A stretch of 64,000 nucleotides of DNA from Tisiphia sp964030975 (GCF_964030975.1 NZ_CAXIQH010000001.1:744001-808000); one strand, 5' to 3'. Shown: positions 17,607 through 27,752, counted from the stretch's first letter. The notes: a model not told the origin generated them from the letters alone. Program-made: numbers and translations.

Positions 17607-18834
17607 GGTTGCTAACCTCTTCAAATGAAATGGCACATTCTTTCAGCTTTGCTATATTAACCTTCAAATAAATGGCTGTTGAATCTGGATCAGCATGACC
17701 TAAAATTTCTGAAATAGTAGAAAGAGGAGTATCTTGCTCAAGTAAAGTACTTGCCATAGTATGCCTAAGAGAATGCATTCCCCTTCTTTTCTTGAGAGTA
17801 GGAAGATGTGCTAGCTCCACGTACCTTTTAATGATTTGGGTTAAATGATCTCCTTCTGAAAAAGGCAAAAAGGGGGCTAAATGTCTTACGAACACATATG
17901 AATTATCTATATTAGGACGACCATATTTAAGGTAATCAATTACAGCCCATCCTACTTCTTGTGTTAATGGTAAAGATAATGACGTTTTTGTCTTTGATTG
18001 AATAAAAACTAATTTCTTTTCTGACCAATTGAAGTTTTCCATTTTAAGAGACTTAATATCTGTGCAACGCATCCCTAAACAGCATGCCAATAAGATTATA
18101 GCATAATCTCTCTTGCCCTTAGGACTACCTCTATCAATTGCTATAATTAATTTTTTTAATTCATCTGCAGTCCATACTGAAGGAATCCGAGTTTGTTTTC
18201 TTGCTTGTACCATTGGTGTTTTTGCAGCAAAATCAGTTTGCACTTCTCCTGTTTCTAAAAGAAAGCGGAAGAAAGCTCGCATAGAGCAGATATTTTGTTC
18301 CACAGTTTTATATGTATATCCAGCCAAGGTTTTGATATAATTATTGATCAGCGTAATGTTGAGTGATTGGCAATTTGCTATGTTTTGTGAAACAAGATAA
18401 TCCATGAATCGTGCAGATTGCGTAACATAGTGATTGGTTGTAACCTTTGAATAACCTTTACTTACACAATATGATTTAAATTGATCGCTGATAGCGATAA
18501 AATATGGTGCAGTAAGAATTTCTTCATGCTTATAGTATCGGCGTAAAATAGTATTATGCAATTGAAAATCACCTATCATTCGTATAATACGCAATTCCTG
18601 GGTTTCAGATTGAGAAAGGGTTCGATTAAAATCTTTCTCAAAGATACGAAAATGCTTTTCAACAAAATCTATTCCTAAACGTTCTGAATAGAAAATTTCA
18701 CCGCATTCCTGAGCAAATTGCAGTAACATTCTCCATCGTCTACGGTAGAATTGCATAGAGCCAGGGGTATAGTTAAGCCGCAGCATTTCCTGTTCAAGAT
18801 CATTGATTAGAACAGTTAATAATTTCTTTTCCAT
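17599..18834 (-). CDS. ritA: Tyrosine recombinase RitA
   Basis: The protein has 411 residues. The N-terminal core-binding domain is followed by a catalytic domain with LGMRCTDIKSL (Arg), KTKTSLSLPLT (Lys region), MHSLRHTMAST (HxxR) and LGHADPDSTAIYLK (GH and Tyr). All catalytic residues are present and the frame is intact. It is the first gene of the trio; the start at 18834 follows AGGAGAC at a usable distance. Confidence 0.9.
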   Translation of the reverse strand: MEKKLLTVLINDLEQEMLRLNYTPGSMQFYRRRWRMLLQFAQECGEIFYSERLGIDFVEKHFRIFEKDFNRTLSQSETQELRIIRMIGDFQLHNTILRRYYKHEEILTAPYFIAISDQFKSYCVSKGYSKVTTNHYVTQSARFMDYLVSQNIANCQSLNITLINNYIKTLAGYTYKTVEQNICSMRAFFRFLLETGEVQTDFAAKTPMVQARKQTRIPSVWTADELKKLIIAIDRGSPKGKRDYAIILLACCLGMRCTDIKSLKMENFNWSEKKLVFIQSKTKTSLSLPLTQEVGWAVIDYLKYGRPNIDNSYVFVRHLAPFLPFSEGDHLTQIIKRYVELAHLPTLKKRRGMHSLRHTMASTLLEQDTPLSTISEILGHADPDSTAIYLKVNIAKLKECAISFEEVSNHE

Positions 18835-19005
18835 AATTATGTCTCCTAGAATGATAATTACGTAGTGAGTTGCACTACACTATCAATCTAGGACATTATG
18901 CAAAGTAAAATGCAATAAAATTATTATTGGTACTTGGATTTGATAGGTTGCTTTGCATAATTACTTTCTTTGCATAAGGTTCATTATGCAAAGCTTTGCA
19001 TAAAG

Positions 19006-19708
19006 CTCCTTGAGGTGTACCTTTATTTGTTGGATAGAATTTATTCCTTTCGATATATCCAGCTTTCAACCATTTCTGTAAAATGGATTTATCTATAGGA
19101 ATATTTTCCATTATCCAATCATGGCTTATCTCATCGAAACAACTTTTTATATCACCTTCTAGAACATAATTTGCCGAAATTTTCATTCGCAATGCTATCC
19201 AGCATTGTTCGATAGCATCCTTTGTAGATCTTCCTGGACGAAAGCCATAGGAATTCGGATCTGCCTTGCATTCAGCTATGGGAAGTAGAGGCAGCGAATA
19301 TAGTGCTTGCTGACATCTGTCCCGCATTGTTGGAATGCCTAGCGGTCTTAATTTTCCATTTGCTTTCTTAATCATAACTCTTCTTAGAGGTTCTGGTTTG
19401 TATCCCTTCTTCTTCAATTTTGCAATCATCTGCCATTTAGCAGTAGGGGAATCAAGTTTAATTCCATCTACGCCTACAGTGTTTTTACCTTTATTAATTT
19501 CAGCTACTCGTTTGATGCTTAGTGTTTTCGCAGCAAAAGAGCTTGTAAGAATACGAGACAAGGCTTTCACCTTGTTCCATTTCTTACTTTGTTCAGCCTT
19601 GACAATACGCATTTGTAATCTTCTAACAATCACCTCATGTTGTTCCCATTGTATTTGAGACCAACTAGATATTCTATTGTCTATGGGTGCACCAGTAATA
19701 TTACTCAC
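19006..19708 (-). pseudogene. ltrA: Group II intron reverse transcriptase/maturase, N-terminal part
   Basis: The start region MSNITGAPIDNRISSWSQI and following RVT_N domain are typical of LtrA-type proteins. RT motifs are seen in order: VGVDGIK, LRPLGIPTMRDR, SYGFRPGRSTKDA, YVLEGDIKSCFDEISHDW, NKGTPQG. The frame breaks after GTPQG at the RIT element (the ORF runs on to 18896 into element sequence). Together with 13542-13617 and 11409-11911 it makes one nearly complete intron-encoded protein. Confidence 0.92.
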
Positions 19709-20332
19709 AATCTATTTGCTTTCCTCATATTCGAATTGTTTACTCATTTTCTTGTCATCAAAGACCAACTGGAAGTCTGCCCGCTTTCGCGTGGAGAATT
19801 TTCTCCTATCTGTTACATTACATAACAGCCTTTGCTTTCTCCAGAATCGTTTACCCCCTTACTTATCAATCTTCCTTACGGTTAACCTACCAATTTCTTG
19901 GTGAAGTAAAGGGGCTTACCCTGTTCCAGATTAAGTAACATTAATGGGTTAGGTGTTGCCTCTCGACCGATGGGGTTGTTGTCTTCGTAATGGCACTGAA
20001 GAATCCATTATCCACCCATTTACCTTTTTGGTTGAGGCGTATTAGTATCTTCCGCCTCTTATTCCTAACGATCTTTATCAGCAATTCACGTATGTTCACC
20101 TTACCATCATAGCCTAGCCCTCCAACCGCTTTGATACTAGCAGTTATATACTATCTCACGACTCGTATACCGATTGAACCAGGAGGTACATTGTCTCGGG
20201 TGCTTCTAACCCCCTCGTTACCAAGGAAGCCAGACCCGATAGACTCTGCCGGAAGAACAGCAGGATTAAGTAGAATTAAACTTTCGCTTTATTCTATCAA
20301 TCAATTACTTTAATCGACTTTCCAGGTCGCAC
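19709..20332 (-). ncRNA. Group II intron 5' RNA domains
   Basis: On the minus strand the intron starts at 20332 with GTGCGACC, a form of the GUGYG 5' end of group II introns. The ~620 bases from there to the RT start match the position and size of domains I-III plus the start of IV. No ORF of note lies here. The 3' end (domains V and VI) is absent from the window, so the intron cannot splice. Confidence 0.78.
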
Positions 20333-21109
20333 CCTCACAAAAAATTCTACTTGATTTTCATCAGACAAAATACCCTTATAAAAACTTGTCATTCCTTCAT
20401 AAAATTTTATGTTTTCTTTTTCCTCAGGTGGTTGTAAGTTTGGCATCATAACTTTTGCACTTCCCTTCGTCAATGCATTATAGAGTTCCAAACAATTATA
20501 GCCTCTTTTATTCGCTACATTTTGCTTTGCCCCTGCATCTTTTAATGCTCCTAATACTAAATAATCCTTATGAAAAATTGCTAAGTGAAGTGGTGTATTG
20601 CCATCTTGGTCTGGAATATTTAATAAGTTTGTTTCAGGATGTTTATTTAAGTCTATTTTATGCTGTTTAATAAGCAGATGAACAGTTTTTAGACTATTAG
20701 CAGTTACTGCACGATGTAATGAAGTCTGTCCATAAAAATCTTGATTATTAGGATTAAATCCCTTTGCAAGTAAGATTTTTATAATTTTTGCGGCTCCATA
20801 GCAAGCAGCTTGATCAAGCAAAGTTGCATCTCTTGAATCTCTTTGTTGGCTTAAACTACTATCGAATTTGTTAATTATTAATTTTACTATCTTTTCATGT
20901 TTATCATTTGTGACTAAGGGCATTAATTCTTTAAATAAATCTTCGGGTTTAATTTTAATAAAAGAATTGAAATTAGGACACCTACTATTTAACAATTCAA
21001 GTGTTTTATTGTCCTTAGCTCTAATAGCATATATAAGAGCATGTTCCAAAAATGATTTATCTGATATGTAGTTATCTCTCTCTTGTTCTGTTATTTTAAT
21101 TTTTGCCAT
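20333..21109 (-). pseudogene. Ankyrin-repeat protein, 5' exon cut by a group II intron
   Basis: Start ATG 21109 (MAKIKITEQ) follows AAGAGCG. About 259 codons are left before the intron. Ankyrin repeats are seen at LLDQAACYGAAKIIKILLAKGFNPN, YGQTSLHRAVTANSLKTVHLLI and DGNTPLHLAIFHKDYLVLGALKDAGA. The exon ends in EFFVR at the intron border; the codons after it in the present ORF are intron bases. The 3' exon is not in the window. Ankyrin proteins of Rickettsiaceae are often host-directed, but no export signal is visible here. A MITE-A sits 25 bases upstream of the start. Confidence 0.82.
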
Positions 21110-21134
21110 AAAAACGCTCTTAATTAACACCCTA

Positions 21135-21274
21135 TATAGTTATGCCTATAGGATTAGGTGATAAAGAACATAACTATTGTAAGTTGTCATTCCCGCGTAG
21201 GCGGGAATCTAGATACCTGCTTTCGCAGGTATGACACAAAGTTTGTATCACCTAACTCAATAGGTTTTACTATA
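21135..21274. mobile_element. MITE-A copy upstream of the ankyrin gene
   Basis: This is a full-length ~140-bp copy, TATAGTTATGCC at the left and TTTTACTATA at the right. It lies directly before the start of the ankyrin gene, where a promoter is expected. Confidence 0.88.
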
Positions 21275-21393
21275 TCAGTTATAAAATAATATAGCATAAA
21301 ATTTAGTAGCACTAATAACAAAAGATATTATTTCAGAAAATTTTTTGAGTATAATATAGCTAGCCCTGGTTAGCTATATACTAAATAGAGTCA

Positions 21394-23799
21394 TTATTTA
21401 AATAACCCTTTTAGCCCCTTTTCAATGGTAGATTTTACTTTGTTGACAGGATTTTTATTAGCAGAAGACTCTTCATTTTGATCATTTTGCGTTCCTTCTC
21501 CTTGCTTATTTTTTCTTCCTCCAATAATATTTTTTAATATATCTTCAGGCTTTGTACCTTTCTTAACGCCATCAACCACACTATTTACTAAATTCTTCGT
21601 AAGATATTCTTGCAATGCCTTAGTATCAAGTTTATGCTGTGGGTTATTTAGATTGCCATAAAGGCGAACTTTCAATGGTGGTATCGAATTTATATTTACA
21701 TTAATAACACTATCTATATCAAGTGTATATTTAGGCAGGTTAACATTTCCAGTAACTGTTAGCTCTGACGAGGCAGCATTTAATTTACCGTCTGTTATGT
21801 TAACTATACCTTCTGTTATTTCACTATCTACCGCAAGCTTTTGGAAATTTGTTTCACCACTTGCCAAGGAAGTATCTAGCATTTTTAAAATAGTTGCCAG
21901 GTTTTTAATATTTCTAAGGCTATCTAATAGTTTTTGTAGATCAAATCCGCTAACTATACCGTCAGATGCCGTTAATGTTGCTGTACCGAATAAGTTACCT
22001 ACATATTGAGATTGGCTTTGACCTTTTGTTTTGAGATATGTTACCAAATTAACCGTCCCTTGCGTAACTTTAATTTTACTTCCCTGTGCTGCTATATTTT
22101 TTAGCTTAGCATCTTTAAGACTAGCTTTAAAACTAACAGGTTGATTAACTTGCGAAGAAATTTGTCCAGTAGCGGTTAAACTTCCCCCAAATAAATTACC
22201 ATTTAAAGATTTAATATCCAGCACGCCACCCGCAAGTAACATAGTAGTTTTTACATTATCAAAGATCAGGCTCCCTTTAATAATCTTCTGTATAGTTAGA
22301 GTTAAGTCTCCATCAAGTTTATTTAAAAATGATAAATCTATAGTATCTTTAGACCATGGCGCAGAATTGTTTGCACTTTGTACAGAGCTAGCAGATACGC
22401 TATTAGATGGTACATCAGTGAAATCATCTAAATTTAAGGAAGCTATTGTTATATCTGATAAAACCTTTGGTTTAGCAGATGCTAAATTGACATTTACTGC
22501 TCCGCTGAAATTTATAGGCTTCTTTTTAAACTCAAGAGTAAATTTACTTATATTAGTTTTAAGAAAATTTTGTTGTTTAATGGTCTCGCCCTTTAGCCAA
22601 ATATCTCCAAGATTAATCGGTATAGTCTTACCAAATAAACTAGCAATGGTTGGTATCTCACTAATTTTTACATTATAAGAAACAACTAGCTCTTTATCCC
22701 AATCTTTAACTCCTACATTACCTGTTAAATTAGCTTTATCTACAGTTAAATTAATACCATTTAGAGATAAATTCTGATCTAAATAGGCGAAGCTTGTTGC
22801 CAGAGAAAATGTCTTATCTAATAATTTAACTCTTAAATCTATCTTATTATCTTCAAAGCGAAAGTTAGCATTACCCTTAGCTAATAACTTACCTGCGGTA
22901 AAATCAATATCACTAATTTTTAATAATTTCTTATCACTATTAATATTAAAAGTTAGTTTATGATCTAAATCGTGCAGGATAGGCATATTAGGAAAAATAC
23001 TTTGCAGGTTTTTAGCAGTTCCTTCCAATTTTAGCTGTCCAGCAAAAGTCATATTGTCGTAAGCAAAGTTACCTGAGAAATTAACCTTTTCTTGTAGAGC
23101 ATTTAAATCTACTGTTAAAGCTATGACACCTTGCTTATCTTGTATATTACCTTTGATATCATAATGCTTGCCGGAAGAATAGAACTGACAGGCTAAATCA
23201 GATGGACCATGAAGGTCTTTGATCTCTAATCTATCAATATCTATTGTTGTTGGGGCAGCATTATTACCTTTAGTCTTATCAGCAAAATCAACATAATTTA
23301 ACTTAGCATCAACAATTTTAATTAAGTTGACATATAAAGAAAACGGCGTCTTGCTATTATTCGTTTCATCCGTTGAAGTTTTGCTAACATTGGTTGGCAT
23401 TTTAGCAAATTCCCAAGAAGCTAAACCATTACTCATCCGTTCCAAGTTAATTAATGGTTTGTTAATTTCAATCGTTGAAATGTCTATCTTTCCTTTAAGT
23501 AAAGATAATATAGAAATAGAAGCCGTTACTTCCTTAACTTCCAATAAAGAAGGGTAATGAGCATTGGGTAGAGAAGCAAGAGCTACATCTTTAACTGTAA
23601 TAGTCGGAGTGGGCAACAAAGAAATGCTGATATTGCCATTGATTTGTAGCTCTCGACCGGTTATTTCTTTGGCTTTATCAGAGGCTAGTCTTTTATATGA
23701 TTCCAAAGAAATAAATAAAGGAGTTACCAGCAATATAACAATTATTAAAATAAATAACGCTACTGAATATTTTAGAAATTTTTGCACTATACTGCTCAT
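21394..23799 (-). CDS. asmA: AsmA family protein
   Basis: This 801-residue protein has one N-terminal membrane anchor (about residues 9-31, LKYSVALFILIIVILLV). The AsmA N-terminal pattern follows: SLESYKRLASDKAKEITGRELQINGNISISLLPTPTI and ISILSLLKGKIDISTIEINKP. A long beta-rich body and the AsmA_2-like C-terminal region (GNLFGTATLTASDGIVSGFDL) complete it; the tail is Lys/Glu-rich and low in complexity. AsmA proteins are bridge-like lipid transfer proteins spanning the periplasm. The gene is divergent from the ABC exporter gene and has usual length. Confidence 0.9.
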   Translation of the reverse strand: MSSIVQKFLKYSVALFILIIVILLVTPLFISLESYKRLASDKAKEITGRELQINGNISISLLPTPTITVKDVALASLPNAHYPSLLEVKEVTASISILSLLKGKIDISTIEINKPLINLERMSNGLASWEFAKMPTNVSKTSTDETNNSKTPFSLYVNLIKIVDAKLNYVDFADKTKGNNAAPTTIDIDRLEIKDLHGPSDLACQFYSSGKHYDIKGNIQDKQGVIALTVDLNALQEKVNFSGNFAYDNMTFAGQLKLEGTAKNLQSIFPNMPILHDLDHKLTFNINSDKKLLKISDIDFTAGKLLAKGNANFRFEDNKIDLRVKLLDKTFSLATSFAYLDQNLSLNGINLTVDKANLTGNVGVKDWDKELVVSYNVKISEIPTIASLFGKTIPINLGDIWLKGETIKQQNFLKTNISKFTLEFKKKPINFSGAVNVNLASAKPKVLSDITIASLNLDDFTDVPSNSVSASSVQSANNSAPWSKDTIDLSFLNKLDGDLTLTIQKIIKGSLIFDNVKTTMLLAGGVLDIKSLNGNLFGGSLTATGQISSQVNQPVSFKASLKDAKLKNIAAQGSKIKVTQGTVNLVTYLKTKGQSQSQYVGNLFGTATLTASDGIVSGFDLQKLLDSLRNIKNLATILKMLDTSLASGETNFQKLAVDSEITEGIVNITDGKLNAASSELTVTGNVNLPKYTLDIDSVINVNINSIPPLKVRLYGNLNNPQHKLDTKALQEYLTKNLVNSVVDGVKKGTKPEDILKNIIGGRKNKQGEGTQNDQNEESSANKNPVNKVKSTIEKGLKGLFK

Positions 23800-23946
23800 T
23801 ATAATTGTTTTATTATCAAATATATTGTGATGTCTGGCTTATGTCAATGATAGAGCATAATTAAAAATCCTAAAAAAACACTTAGTGGGGGAGGTGTAAG
23901 CTGCTATAATGAAGTGCATTTTTGCATAACTAGAAATAAATATTTT

Positions 23947-25731
23947 ATGGGTTCAAACTACCAACTAAAATCATATCTATACTCCTTGGCTTACAAATAC
24001 CGAGTATACCTAGCTAGCCTTACTTTTATAGCCATCAGTGCTGCATTATTTAATATGTTTGTTAATTATCAAACCAGAGAAATTATTGATACTATTGCCA
24101 AGAATCCAAATGACAATGTTACCCTACTTCTCTTATTATTCATACTATATAAAATGATGCACCACGGAGTGTATTTTATTGGTAGGCTTCTTGATATTAA
24201 ATACAAGCCAGTGATGTTGGCAGAAATCGTTGAAGATACCTACAGTAAGACTATGAAACATTCTTTACATTGGTTTGATTCCCATTTATCAGGAGAAATT
24301 GCCAGTAAAATTACTGATTTTCAAGATGGTATTATAACTGTCATCACGGTTCTTTATCGTTCTTTGACTCAGCTTACAACTATTGTAAGCGGCATAATAT
24401 TTTTGTGCATAATGAATTATAAGATCGCTGGAGTGTTAATTGTTTTTATTGCAGTATATGTACCAATATTGTCAGTTTTGCTCCAAAAACAAATGCAACT
24501 GCAAGAAGAATATGTTAAGGCACGACAAGAAGCAGTAGGCATTATCAACGACTCTGTTGGTAATATTTTTGGTATTAAAATTATTGGCAATGTTTGGACA
24601 GAGCTGAAATTAAAACTCCTACCTGCCATTGATAAGTGGAAAGGTTGGGATCGAAAAACTCGGGTATATGATGCTTATTATGTAGATTTGACCGATAGCA
24701 TATTAATTACTTTACTGGCAGCAGCTCAAATATTTGTGACAGCATATTTATACAAAACTGGACAAATCAGTGCTGGTGATTTTGCCATTAGTATGGTGAT
24801 TACTTTTAACATTGAATGGGCGATTGATCAGTTATTAGACAATATCATATTTTCTATCAACCCTAAAATTGCTGCCATCAAATCTTCATATAACTTTATT
24901 AATACTATCTCAGATGTTACCGATGCAGAAAATGCTAAGTTGCTTCCTCGTATCAAAGGTGACATTAAATATCAAGATGTAACCTTCAACTATGGTAGTG
25001 GTGGAAATAATATCTTTGACAATCTTACATTGCATATCAAAGCTGGAGAAAGGATCGGGATAGTTGGTACATCAGGGGCTGGCAAAACTACCTTAATTAA
25101 ATGTCTGCTCAGATATTTCAATTTGCAAAGCGGAGCCATTTTAGTGGATGGATACGATATTTCGCAGGTAACGGAAGAGTCGCTAAGAAGCAATATTTCA
25201 GTAATTCCACAAGATATTACGATGTTTCATCGTTCTATTCTAGAAAATTTGCAGTTGGCTAAATATGATGCTACTTTACCAGAGATTCAAGAAGCCTGTA
25301 AAAAAGCTAGAATACATGACGATATTTTGCAGATGCCCAATGGTTACAACTCAATAGTTGGTGAACGAGGGGTAAAAGTAAGTGGCGGGCAACGGCAACG
25401 GATTGCCATCGCTAGAGCTATTTTAAAAAATGCACCCATCCTTATTTTAGATGAAGCAACATCGGCACTTGATTCACCAACCGAGGCTTTAATTCAAAAA
25501 TCTATTGATGAAATTTTGGAAACCACTAATGCTACAACTATAGTCGTTGCCCACCGTTTATCAACACTCCTGCACATGGATCGTATTTTAGTATTTAAGC
25601 GTGGCAAAATTGTAGAAGATGGTACTCATGCTATGTTAATCGCTAGAGAAGGGCTATATAAAACTCTTTGGGATGCACAATATAGAGGATTTTTGCCAAG
25701 TAAGGGGAATAACGGGCGGAGTATTTTATAG
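23947..25731 (+). CDS. ABC exporter, fused membrane and ATPase domains (MsbA/multidrug type)
   Basis: About 594 residues from ATG 23947 (MGSNYQ); an earlier in-frame start at 23914 is possible. Six membrane helices occupy residues 20-310. The ATPase domain has Walker A GTSGAGKTTL, Q-loop VIPQDI, signature VSGGQRQR, Walker B ILILDEATS and H-loop VAHRLST. It is a half transporter that should form a homodimer; the substrate is unknown and could be a lipid, peptide or drug. Rickettsiaceae carry several such genes. It stands alone and is followed by palindromic repeats. Confidence 0.88.
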   Translation: MGSNYQLKSYLYSLAYKYRVYLASLTFIAISAALFNMFVNYQTREIIDTIAKNPNDNVTLLLLLFILYKMMHHGVYFIGRLLDIKYKPVMLAEIVEDTYSKTMKHSLHWFDSHLSGEIASKITDFQDGIITVITVLYRSLTQLTTIVSGIIFLCIMNYKIAGVLIVFIAVYVPILSVLLQKQMQLQEEYVKARQEAVGIINDSVGNIFGIKIIGNVWTELKLKLLPAIDKWKGWDRKTRVYDAYYVDLTDSILITLLAAAQIFVTAYLYKTGQISAGDFAISMVITFNIEWAIDQLLDNIIFSINPKIAAIKSSYNFINTISDVTDAENAKLLPRIKGDIKYQDVTFNYGSGGNNIFDNLTLHIKAGERIGIVGTSGAGKTTLIKCLLRYFNLQSGAILVDGYDISQVTEESLRSNISVIPQDITMFHRSILENLQLAKYDATLPEIQEACKKARIHDDILQMPNGYNSIVGERGVKVSGGQRQRIAIARAILKNAPILILDEATSALDSPTEALIQKSIDEILETTNATTIVVAHRLSTLLHMDRILVFKRGKIVEDGTHAMLIAREGLYKTLWDAQYRGFLPSKGNNGRSIL

Positions 25732-25814
25732 CTAACCCGTTAATGTTCTAGATAGTCTCTCGGTCTATTAGCGAGGAACTACTTTAGTAGCGACGAAGCA
25801 AGGTTTCAACGTCA

Positions 25815-26002
25815 CAGCTGTCGAAAGTTAGAAGGAGAAGCTGGTTTTGTGTCATCCCTGCGTAGGCAGGGATATAAAATAGCGTCAAAAAACTCTGGAA
25901 TATTATAGATTCCCGCCGCAGCTAGGAATGACACCATAACTTTTAAACTGCTACGATTACCTATAAACCCGTTTCCTCTTCTAACTTTCGACAGTTGTGG
26001 TC
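25815..26002. repeat. Palindrome with 9-bp target duplication, copy 3
   Basis: The ends CAGCTGTCGAAAGTTAGAAG and CTTCTAACTTTCGACAG are as in copies 1 and 2, but the core holds TCATCCCTGCGTAGGCAGGG and CCCGCCGC segments instead. TCAACGTCA is directly repeated at 25806-25814 and 26003-26011. Confidence 0.72.
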
Positions 26003-26053
26003 TCAACGTCATTGTGAGAGAGACCGTAGAGTCGACGAAGCAATCCATAAAGT

Positions 26054-26193
26054 TATAGTGAAACCTATTGAATTAGGTGATACAAACTTTGTGTCATACC
26101 TGCGAAAGCAGGTATCTAGATTCCCGCCTTCGCGGGAATGACAACTTACAATCGTTATGTTCTTTATCACCTAATCCTATGAGCATAACTATA
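26054..26193. mobile_element. MITE-A copy between the ABC exporter and nlpD genes
   Basis: Full-length copy in the opposite orientation to that at 5626 (TATAGTGAAACCT first). It lies inside remains of a palindromic repeat (GAAGCAATCCATAAAG before it). Confidence 0.88.
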
Positions 26194-26294
26194 GTATAAA
26201 TTAGATTGCTTCGTTGCCACCAAAGTGACTCCTCGCTAATAGACGCTAGCTGTTTTCCCTATAACTTTATAAATGCCATGTGTAAGGTGAAATT

Positions 26295-27251
26295 TTAATA
26301 GTTTACATATTGTAACGGATCAACAGCTAACTTCCCCTGACGAATAGCAAAATGCAGCTGAGGATATTCAGCATCTCCAGTATTCCCTACATGTCCTATG
26401 ACTTCTCCTTGGGAAACTGTTGCTCCTTTTTGAACAGTTAGGTCTTGTAAATAAGCATAAGCAACATAAAGGTCGCTATCATCTAATTTTACTATTAGTA
26501 AGTTACCAAACTTCGTATCATTACCTGCAAACATTACTTTACCTGATGCGATAGATTTTACAATAGCACCTTTGTTTGCAGCAATATTAACCCCTTTGCT
26601 TTTTCCTTTAGATGTTTGTTCACCAAATTTGATGGTAATTTTACCATCGATTGGTTTGATAAATTTTGGTGTATTAATTGGTACAGTATTTTCCGCTTCT
26701 TTTATGGCACTTTTTCTTATGGATATTTCTTGGTTTTTTTTATTTAATAGCTCAGTACTAACTTTTATCATGATAATTTGAGATTTGTTAAGATGATATG
26801 GTTCAGACATGTTATTTAGCTCAGCTAATTGTTCAGCCGTTTGACCATACTCATTGGCTATCGATTCTAACGTTTCCCCTAGTTGCGCCTCACGGTAGAT
26901 TATCTTATTATCATCTAGCTTTACTCTTGGAACTATTATTACATCGTCCTGATTTTGAGTCTTTATAGCATGGCGTTCTTGTAAGAAACCAGTCGGAGCA
27001 TCAAAATCTTTTTCTTTTTCATCAAGCTCTCTACCTATTATTTCACCTTCATCACCTTCTAATATATTGCTATTTTCGGAATATGTTGTAGTTGGTGGTT
27101 TTATGGTTGTAGATTTTTGAGAAAAATCCTTTCCACGATTATATTCAATAGGAGCTGGAGGTTGAGTAGAACAACCAGAAATCATAAATATTACAAAATA
27201 GATAAAAAATATATTGCTTTTCATAACATACCAAAAAATTTGCAATTTCAT
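26295..27251 (-). CDS. nlpD: NlpD-like lipoprotein: LysM plus degenerate M23 peptidase domain
   Basis: The signal peptide ends in the lipobox MISGC, so it is a lipoprotein. The start could be 27251 or the in-frame ATG 27224 (MKSNIFF), which gives a more usual signal length. One LysM domain (YREAQLGETLESIANEYGQTAEQLAELNN) precedes a C-terminal M23 domain (GVNIAANKGAIVKSIASGKV ... GEVIGHVGNTGDAEYPQLHFAIR). The M23 metal ligands are mostly lost: GVNIAA has Asn for the usual Asp, and YAYL replaces Y-A-H-L. Like NlpD/EnvC, it probably activates an amidase during division rather than cutting murein itself. It is divergent from rpiB. Confidence 0.87.
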   Translation of the reverse strand: MKLQIFWYVMKSNIFFIYFVIFMISGCSTQPPAPIEYNRGKDFSQKSTTIKPPTTTYSENSNILEGDEGEIIGRELDEKEKDFDAPTGFLQERHAIKTQNQDDVIIVPRVKLDDNKIIYREAQLGETLESIANEYGQTAEQLAELNNMSEPYHLNKSQIIMIKVSTELLNKKNQEISIRKSAIKEAENTVPINTPKFIKPIDGKITIKFGEQTSKGKSKGVNIAANKGAIVKSIASGKVMFAGNDTKFGNLLIVKLDDSDLYVAYAYLQDLTVQKGATVSQGEVIGHVGNTGDAEYPQLHFAIRQGKLAVDPLQYVNY

Positions 27252-27317
27252 TATGCAATAAACTAACTTTAATGTACAATTAATTCTAGTATTTTTTTTA
27301 CCAAAATTTAAGTAGTT

Positions 27318-27752
27318 ATGAAAACTTACAGCGTTCTAATAGCCAGTGACCACTCCGGATTTTTACTTAAGAGCAAAATAATCAGTTATTTAAACAATAA
27401 AAATATATCTATCTTTGATTATGGTACTTATAGTCAAGAAATAGTGGATTATCCAGATTACTCTAAAAAAGTTGTTGATGGAATTTTAGAAAATAGAGCA
27501 CCTTTAGGAATTTTAATTTGTGGAACTGGTATAGGTATGTCAATTGCCGCAAATCGTATATCTGAAATAAGGGCTGCTTTATGTTTTGATTTATTTATGG
27601 CAGAAAGAGCAAGGGCTCATAATGATGCTAATATAATAGTGTTAGGAGCTAAAATACCAAATGAAGAACTAGCATGTCAAATGGTCGATAAATTTTTAAC
27701 CACTAAATTTGAAGGTGGAAGACATAGTGCTAGATTATCAAAAATAAACTAG
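27318..27752 (+). CDS. rpiB: Ribose 5-phosphate isomerase B
   Basis: This 144-residue protein has the RpiB/LacAB fold motifs: IASDHSGFLLK, YGTYSQEIVDYPDYS, GILICGTGIGMSIAANRI (catalytic Cys in the anion hole) and ARAHNDANIIVLGAK. It interconverts ribulose 5-phosphate and ribose 5-phosphate. Its stop codon TAG overlaps the first bases of a MITE-E copy, so the last residue(s) may have been changed by that insertion, although the length is normal. Confidence 0.94.
   Translation: MKTYSVLIASDHSGFLLKSKIISYLNNKNISIFDYGTYSQEIVDYPDYSKKVVDGILENRAPLGILICGTGIGMSIAANRISEIRAALCFDLFMAERARAHNDANIIVLGAKIPNEELACQMVDKFLTTKFEGGRHSARLSKIN

Larger units (their letters stand above)
13618..19005. mobile_element. 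RIT (recombinase-in-trio) element interrupting the intron RT
   Basis: The 5.4-kb element begins and ends with clusters of the 10-mer TTATGCAAAG in both orientations (13618-13640 and 13690-13700; 18895-18905 and 18950-19003). It carries three tyrosine recombinase genes on the minus strand, ritA-ritB-ritC, the third and the end of the second damaged by an IS21 insertion. The RT frame is cut between GTPQG and SIISPI. Three adjacent, overlapping tyrosine recombinases with terminal inverted repeats define RIT elements. Confidence 0.82.

Noticed and set aside
23327..23557. 76-codon plus-strand ORF and others opposite asmA
   Set aside because: They are shadows of the long AsmA gene on the minus strand.
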